Source: Dermanyssus gallinae (Eukaryota; Arthropoda; Arachnida; Mesostigmata; Dermanyssidae). From it: a stretch of 64,000 nucleotides of DNA. Numbering within the stretch: the first letter of the stretch is position 1; the number at the start of each line of letters is the position of its first letter. A model generated the notes under the pieces. It searched no databases and was not told the DNA's origin. It worked only from the letters and a program-made list of their open reading frames with translations. Positions 47,295 through 64,000 of the stretch are shown here, in pieces. Made by a program: the position numbers and the translations under genes. The stretch is taken from the NCBI GenBank assembly GCA_003439945.1, contig QVRM01007026.1, forward strand, positions 1-64,000, written 5' to 3'.

Positions 47295-48004
47295 TATCAG
47301 CCCATCTATACAACTATGTAAATCCGTGCCTCTATTTTTATTTTTTTATATCTAGATTAAATTTAGCAAAAAAACGGGTGATCGCATCCGTCATGAGGAA
47401 GTATCAATTAAACAGGGAAATTTTCTTAACCCATAGATTGCTTTTTAAAACGCCGACGACCTTAGTTTGCTAAACACAAAAAGTATAATTCAGAAACGGC
47501 ATGTTATCCAAGTTCAATTACCCGTAGACTCACGGAAATAATGTAGGATAGAAGGTATTAAGCAAATTAGCGATAAATTATTAAGAGCATGTGCAGTTTT
47601 CCGTCGTCACTATTAATTGTGATTGTTTATGATTATTATCGTTAATAAACTTATAGGTTTTCGACACTAAACTCTTGTTTGGTTAGATAGAGAGATAGTA
47701 CCAGGCGATCGATATACTTGGCGTCTGAGAGAATTATTTTGAACATTCCCTATGAAAGACCGCATGTGTTTACTGAGGCGCTAAATATTTAGTACAATGT
47801 TGACTAGTTTTTGCACGTATTTGCTATTTATTGTTAGCTTATTCGAGTACCGTTAATATTCAATTGATTTAATTGAGATGCCCACGATGCTTGATCGGCC
47901 ACGAAGCTTAAAATTTTAGGTATAACTTCACCACCAATAAAAAACCAAGACTGCGTCCACTTAAACAATTGATTGCTCTTTTATTATTTTTCTCATGTAT
48001 ATAC

Positions 48005-48041
<37 letters not shown>

Positions 48042-49119
48042 ACTAGACCTGTACATAATAGTTAGATCCTCTAATTGTCAGTGTGCAGTTTGTGTATTTA
48101 TTTTGACTTTATTGACGAGTATGTAAAGCGAAATATTTACAAATTTGTCAATGCCACAATCATGTGTATAACATCACATTATAAAAGAAAGCTGGATTTT
48201 ACAAACGTGGAGGGATGCACGTGGATAAAATGCATGGCCACTGTTTTCCTTAACTTTGCGTGTAATCCACGTTCAGTTTGCGTACAGCGTGTAAATGTTA
48301 AATAACCAGAAGGAATAGTTTTGATCGATATTGCGCTCTCGCTAAGTAGTGAAATTTTGACGAAGATTCGCTCTCTAAGTAACTATCAAATAGTCGAGAT
48401 TAAATATCTCGCGTGTTAGGGGCACAATGTCAACCAAGACTCTATAAAAACCGGACGCGCTAGAGCAGTAGATAGTCGCCAACCTCGACACCAAAAGTCT
48501 TGGAACTGGTTATGCATTTTGGCATACACACACACATATATATATTTATAAAAACCTGAAATCCATAAATCGTACTGGACACGCCCGAACCTGGAGGATA
48601 TGTGACGTTTCCACTTGATTTATCTGGTGTACACGTTCATAAGGATACAATTGTTGCCTCTTGCATATAAGCAAATAAAACTGTAGTTCCTGCAGAAGAA
48701 AAAATAATAATAATAATAATCATCATCATCACCACCATCATTACTATCATGATAATGAATAAATTATATGAAAAACCGATTAAAACGAAAAGAAAAAATA
48801 CAATAAATCGTATTTCTCCGTACTAAATTACTAATCGTGTGCCCTACATCAAGTAAATACTTAAACGATTTGAGAATAACGACGCTGTGAAAGGAAGTGA
48901 GAATGTTTGCTCTTTCAGTGGCACGTACGATGACCGGTAGTGGAATTTTTTCACGGGACGACCGTATGAGGTATATCAGCATAGCAAAATGCATACCGTT
49001 AGTGGAGAGAGAGTCCTAGTTTTCAAACACAAATAATATATCAAGTTTAAATGAGCTTTTGAATTGCTTTTAACGTAATTGTTTCATAAACGATTATTTA
49101 GGCGACGAGAAAACGTTCG

Positions 49120-49186
49120 AAAATGTATGGGGTAAACATATTGTAGCACGCGATGTATCCACGGGGATGCACCGCGTACTACAATG

Positions 49187-49237
<51 letters not shown>

Positions 49238-49246
49238 ATATATTTT
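49120..49246. repeat. Nested inverted repeats around an (AT)n tract
   Basis: AAAATGTATGGGGTAAA (49120-49136) is mirrored by TTTACCCCATATATTTT (49230-49246). Inside, ATTGTAGCACGCG and CGCGTACTACAAT form a second inverted pair, and an AT tract fills 49186-49230. The layout suggests a tiny foldback element expanded by AT slippage. Confidence 0.75.
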
Positions 49247-50052
49247 CTAAATAATACTATATATTTTTTTTACCGACTAAAAACCTACATGTATACCTAA
49301 TTCACTGCCTTCTACTTGATCCTTGTGTGGGTAGCTATGAAAAAGACTATGTAAGATTATAGTTTTGGAGTGCGTACAATGGCAGAAGTTACGCGCAGTA
49401 ATAGTCCGCTAGATCTTTTTACCCCAGAAAAGCCCGCTCCTTCACGTAGATCACAAAGGTAGCGGGTTGTCCCGCCCTCGACAGAATGACTCGCCAGGAC
49501 AAGAGCTCCGAAATATGTTGTAGCTAGGCTACTCAAACTCATAAAGAACGCGGCCTACTCATAACTGAAGAGGCTAGAATATTATGGTAGGGTACAATTA
49601 TTTATAATCGTACTGAGGATGTCTGATTATTTAAGACTATGAAAATAGGTTAAAAAGTCTACACACAGGTTTGTGGTTTACATAATCAGCCTAGGCAGTC
49701 TATATTAAGAATAGCAGCGAGGTGGTTCTCGAAAAAAGATGGGCAAGGGTGGAGAAAATGGCTTGCAAGTCCACCGTGATGAGGCAAGTGTTCCACCCTG
49801 TGTGCCCTTGACGGTGATAATAGGAAAAACGTCAGTCTCTTCATATTGTTAATACTGGTCGATTATGGAAATAGTCGACTTCCCTATTATCATCTTCGGT
49901 GAGGTACAAGCAACGTGTTTTTAAAAATCCTGGTGGCAACATGTGACTATTTACAAGTTTCCGAGGAAACCGCATTTACACAAATCGAAGCCGTTCGAGA
50001 TCATCGGAAGGCAACATACTGATAGAGTGCTATGTACATATTTCTAAAAATG

Positions 50053-50053
<1 letters not shown>

Positions 50054-50108
<55 letters not shown>
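50054..50108. repeat. (AT)n microsatellite
   Basis: About 27 AT units. Confidence 0.95.
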
Positions 50109-50111
<3 letters not shown>

Positions 50112-50173
50112 GATAGTGTAAAAACGGATTTGAACATTAACTAGCTTCTGATAGATTTCGCAGAAATCCTTCG

Positions 50174-50227
50174 TCAGGTCGTCGATGTTTGCTCTGATGT
50201 ATCCGCCAAAACAGCTACGGTTGGCAT
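50174..50227 (-). CDS. Possible alternative terminal exon of the large zinc-finger gene
   Basis: After an acceptor (GCCAATTTCAG|) the phase-0 frame reads MPTVAVLADTSEQTSTT and stops. It agrees in phase with the donor CAG|gtgaga at 52116 of the zinc-finger gene, so splicing would replace the last residues before the stop at 52095 by this 17-residue tail. The intron would hold the mariner and a Dong-like remnant. It is a short peptide, so the match may be chance. Another frame across the block is also open (ANRSCFGGYIRANIDD). Confidence 0.25.
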   Translation of the reverse strand: MPTVAVLADTSEQTSTT

Positions 50228-50339
50228 CTGAAATTGGCAAACACAATGACACACATTAAAAAGGATGCAAGTGTGGACCGAGCAGGTCATGCCTCCAGGT
50301 GAACAGACGCTAAAAAATGCTTTAGCGTAGATTATTCGT

Positions 50340-50585
50340 ACAAATTTTGAACGTCGGCCTGACGATATTATAGGAGCTGCAGGCCCCTTACTTCAAGCTA
50401 ATCCAGCGCGTGGGTAGAAGCCATACCCTTTTGACAGGAGACGCGAGAGCATCCGAATTCTTGCGTCGGAGGCTGTCATTCAACGAGGAAATGCAGCATC
50501 TCTTCGGGCTTCAAATTGTTGAACTAAGCCTACCCTGGGTTAGAGGACCCGTACCACACGTTCGCGCAGAGTGTCAATAAGCGAA
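50340..50585 (+). mobile_element. Dong-like retrotransposon 3' remnant
   Basis: With one frame change the segment reads TGDARASEFLRRRLS then VIQRGNAASLRASNC and a stop. This parallels the C-terminal TGDAREGDFLTQLLSLAVCR then GNAASILGAM of the copy at 55.5 kb. An in-frame stop precedes it. The 3' end runs into an (AT)n tract in which the mariner inserted. Confidence 0.6.
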
Positions 50586-50609
50586 GCCATATATATATAT
50601 ATATATATA

Positions 50610-51931
50610 CGAGGTGTGTTCAAAAAGTATCCGGACTTTTGAATTTTCGCGGGTTACGTATATTCGAATTTCGATTTTTTGTGGCGTTATGTTGGTACTC
50701 ATGTCTCTCACTTATGCCGACAAGCTCGGCCATTTTGAATGTTCACTTAATTGTTGACAGCTGCTTTGCTTGCACGTGTTTTGGATCGTCTTCGATTTTT
50801 ACCTATTCAAAAAAATGGATCAAAGAACCTGTATCAAATTTTGTGTGAAAAACGAAATTAAGTGCGCGGATGCATTCCGAATGTTGACTGTGGCATACGG
50901 AGAAGCTACCTTGGACCGAAGCAACGTTTATCGGTGGTACAAAATGTTCTCAGAAGGCCGAGAAGATGTGAACGACGAAGAGCGTGCCGGACGCCCGAGC
51001 ACTTCAACAACAGACGAAAAAATTAATGAAGTGGAGAAAATGGTATTGGCCAATCGTCGAATCACCGTTAGAGAAGTTGCTGAGGACCTAAACATATCGA
51101 TTGGCTCGTGCCATTCGATTTTTATCAATGATTTGGGCATGAGACGGGTCGCCGCGAAATTCGTACCAAAATTGCTCAATTGCGACCAAAAACAGCATCG
51201 CATGAACATTGCTAATGAGATGTTGGACTCTGTCCGCGACGACCCAAATTTGCTCCAGAGGGTCATAACTGGTGACGAATCGTGGGTTTATGGTTATGAC
51301 GTGGAAACCAAAGCTCAATCATCTCAATGGAAGCTGCCGCACGAACCAAGACCGAAAAAAGCGCGCCAAGTTCGGTCGAATGTGAAAGTTTTGCTGACAG
51401 TTTTCTTCGATTGCAGGGGCGTGGTGCATCATGAGTTCTTGCCACAGGGTAGAACGGTCAATAAGGAATATTACCTGCAAGTTATGCGCAATTTGCGCGA
51501 AGCAATCCGCCAGAAACGCCCGGATTTGTGGAAGAACAAAAATTGGCTTTTGCACCACCATAACGCCCCTGCTCACACATCGTTGCTTGTGCGCGAGTTT
51601 TTGGCCAAAAACAACACACTAATGATGCCGCAGCCACCGTATTCCCCAGATCTGGCCCCCTGTGACTTTTTCTTGTTCCCTAAACTGAAGAGGCCCATGA
51701 AAGGACGACGTTACGCTACGCTTGACGAGATAAAGACGGCATCGAAGGAGGAGCTGAACAAGATTAAAAAAAAATGGTTTTTTGAAGTGCTTCGAAGATT
51801 GGAAAAACCGTTCGCACAAGTGTATAATATCTCATGGGGATTACTTTGAAGGGGACAAAATAGATATTCATGAATAAATGAATAATTTTTGAAAAAACAC
51901 AAGAGTCGCGATACTTTTTGAACACACCTCG
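50610..51931 (+). mobile_element. Mariner element with intact ends
   Basis: A 22-base inverted repeat, CGAGGTGTGTTCAAAAAGTA then TC, at 50610-50631 is exactly mirrored at 51910-51931. A TA dinucleotide flanks each end, the normal mariner target duplication. The target was an AT microsatellite (50590-50609). Total length 1322 bases is usual for mariner. It lies in the gap between the two alternative 3' ends of the - strand zinc-finger gene, in antisense. Confidence 0.93.
50815..51849 (+). CDS. Mariner transposase, full length, catalytic Asp replaced
   Basis: The ATG at 50815 opens 344 codons, the standard mariner length (upstream in-frame Mets at 50770 lie in the 5' untranslated region). The N-terminal paired-like helix-turn-helix region contains AYGEATLDRSNVYRWYKMF and GRPSTSTTDE. 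The catalytic domain has TGDESWVYGYD with the first Asp and YSPDLAPCDFFLFPKLK with the third, 34 residues after the second position. The second position, normally Asp in LHHDNAPAH, reads LLHHHNAPAHTS: a GAT-to-CAT change. DD34D chemistry needs all three acidic residues, so the protein should bind ends but not cut. There is no stop or frameshift, so the copy is young. Confidence 0.93.
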   Translation: MDQRTCIKFCVKNEIKCADAFRMLTVAYGEATLDRSNVYRWYKMFSEGREDVNDEERAGRPSTSTTDEKINEVEKMVLANRRITVREVAEDLNISIGSCHSIFINDLGMRRVAAKFVPKLLNCDQKQHRMNIANEMLDSVRDDPNLLQRVITGDESWVYGYDVETKAQSSQWKLPHEPRPKKARQVRSNVKVLLTVFFDCRGVVHHEFLPQGRTVNKEYYLQVMRNLREAIRQKRPDLWKNKNWLLHHHNAPAHTSLLVREFLAKNNTLMMPQPPYSPDLAPCDFFLFPKLKRPMKGRRYATLDEIKTASKEELNKIKKKWFFEVLRRLEKPFAQVYNISWGLL

Positions 51932-51961
51932 TATATAAATGTTACGTTATGCAACGCCAGC

Positions 51962-52045
51962 GCGTTTATTATTCGCTTGAAGTGTATAACTAAATACACA
52001 TGTCACCCCCTTATATCAGGGGCGCTTAGAGCAGCAGCATAACGG
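51962..52045. repeat. Dispersed repeat, copy 2
   Basis: Shares TTTATTATTCGCTTGA, GTGTATAACTA..ACAC and TTATATCAGGGGCGC with 42290-42368. On the - strand it supplies an AATAAA (51965-51970) 125 bases after the zinc-finger stop at 52095. Confidence 0.65.
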
Positions 52046-52094
52046 TGTAGCAACTGGCCATACAATGGCGCCTCGAACGCCTCGCGGTTAGGTC

Positions 52095-62731
<10,637 letters not shown>

Positions 62732-62739
62732 CTACACAC

Positions 62740-64000
62740 AATTAAAAACAAACACGAGAGAAGAAAAGAGATACAGAGTGAATGAGTTAGTGCAAAAGCG
62801 TGTGTATGCTAGTGTGTGTCTGTGAGAGAGGGAGAATGAATGAGATACTATTACCCTTCTCTCACATTACATTTTTATGCACGTAACAGGCAGCGTATAC
62901 AAGGTATGGTATATAGGAATTCACTCAACTCGTTCACTAAGTGTGTTGGCCTCATCCGGAGAGAAAGCGTGTTAGAATTTGCATCGGCAACATTGAAAAC
63001 TGTACTTGAGAAGCTCGTACTCACTTTTGTTCTCTCAATGCTAGCAATATTCTGTGAAAAGTTGGTCTTTAAAACGTTAACTCAGTAAAGCAAGTACATT
63101 TGTTTGGGCGAAGACGTCGCCAAACGACGTAGTTTTCAGCAATGTACACAGAACAGAAAAGCAAAACAGGCAAAGAGAAATGGATGAAGCAAGAGAGTAA
63201 CATCATTTCAACACATCGATATTTTTCGTGATGGGGTTTATTTTAATTTAAACAAAAACGCATCCTTTGCTGGTGGTTGATTGTTTTGCGGCGCAAGTCA
63301 AAGTTGTTCAGTCACACTGGATGCGGGGCATCTGCAATATTTATGATATGACCTTCCCGCCTCCCCGTCGCCCGTCAAACTATCGGCAAGGAGCCAGCCG
63401 TACTGATGGTTCTGTTTATGTGCATTGCCATCTACAAGTGTGCTCTTCATCCAGAGTCTCCAGAGAAGATCCAGAGATCTTTCATTTCTTTCCTATCCAA
63501 AATACCGATTAACGCAGGGTACCGGCTCTCGCGCGAAGCGTACTCTGTAACAGTCGCAGATGGCGCACAGTAAAGCAACGCAACGCTTACTATGCATCCG
63601 TGTCGCACGTCGAAAAATTGTAACAAATCGATCTTTCTGCCTTACGGTCTGCGCTATCCGTAAATTGCATGGTTACAGCTTTTAGTTTGCTTGTTGGCGA
63701 CTAGCATTGCACGTCGTTTGTGAGTTGCACCGCATTTGCCTAGAAGAAGTCCGAGCGCCTTCAATTTACGTATGTTGAATGTATAGCTCCAAAGTACGTA
63801 CGCTCAGCTTCCTCATGACTCTTCCCACGAGTTTTTCTCCCAGCACTCGTCCCAGTGGTCAATACCTCGAAGCAGTCCCGTCGTCTTTGCCTTCGCCTTG
63901 GTCGTTTTCACCTAGTTTTCGTAGTCGGTGAGTCGGCTGAGTGTACGAAAAATGCTACATATCGTACTGCTAAGCAGAAACGAAATACCGGCACATACTC
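62740..64000. other. Right end of the window, no further exon recognised
   Basis: GT/GA-rich stretch at 62750-62840, then unique-looking sequence. Upstream exons and the start codon of the - strand zinc-finger gene are expected here or beyond, but I could not identify one with confidence. Confidence 0.4.

Larger units (their letters stand above)
47310..50173. other. Intergenic, no confident gene
   Basis: (AT)n at 48007-48040, TAA/CAT repeat at 48703-48740, an inverted-repeat block at 49120-49246 and (AT)n at 50054-50108. No recognisable coding block on either strand. Confidence 0.5.

Noticed and set aside
50770..50814. Upstream Met as the mariner start
   Set aside because: It would add 15 residues before the conserved N terminus; the ATG at 50815 gives the usual mariner length.

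Overview
The window looks like gene-poor nuclear DNA of a metazoan, most likely an arthropod and possibly a mite or other chelicerate. The signs are multi-exon genes with GT-AG introns, (AT)n and (TAA)n microsatellites through most of its length, tRNA-derived SINEs, mariner-type DNA transposons and several clades of non-LTR retrotransposon. The taxon is an inference. I saw no rRNA, no canonical tRNA gene and no CRISPR array.

Three protein genes can be supported well. (1) An RNA polymerase II subunit RPB3 gene (POLR2C type), + strand, 43486-47067: five exons joined by consensus splice sites give 277 residues with the Cys4 zinc motif. (2) A long C2H2 zinc-finger gene, - strand, 62731 down to 52095: twelve exons whose phases all agree, several fingers completed only by splicing, and a C-terminal poly-Gln region; it may be ZNF335-like. 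(3) A second C2H2 gene, - strand, 32679 down to 28851: two large exons, but with five reading-frame changes, so it is either a decaying gene or locally error-rich sequence.

Weaker models are a possible + strand gene encoding a small MGC-start protein (phase-0 exons at 5413-5619, perhaps 17085-17201, then 20919-20987 and 22557-22649) and exon-like blocks on the - strand at 42482-43015, head-to-head with RPB3.

The rest is mostly mobile DNA. The most coherent theme is a family of R2/R4 (Dong-like) retrotransposons carrying a restriction-like endonuclease. One nearly full-length copy lies at 8391-11286 (-). Remnants lie at about 3811-3850, 17690-17930 (-), 50340-50585 and, as three consecutive 5'-truncated copies, 55420-56905. 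Six copies share a short 3' terminal motif, ACCTCACAA(T/C)TGTA, next to TAA- or AT-rich repeats. This fits a family that inserts into TAA microsatellites, as Dong does in Bombyx.

Other mobile DNA: a 1.32-kb mariner with intact ends and an uninterrupted ORF but a substituted catalytic Asp (50610-51931), two decayed DDE transposase remnants, a 567-bp foldback element (7191-7757), a foldback in RPB3 intron 2 with a relative at 38.8 kb, jockey/CR1-like and R1-like LINE fragments, and three copies of a tRNA-derived SINE. About 24.9-28.6 kb is unusually free of microsatellites and shows no gene.
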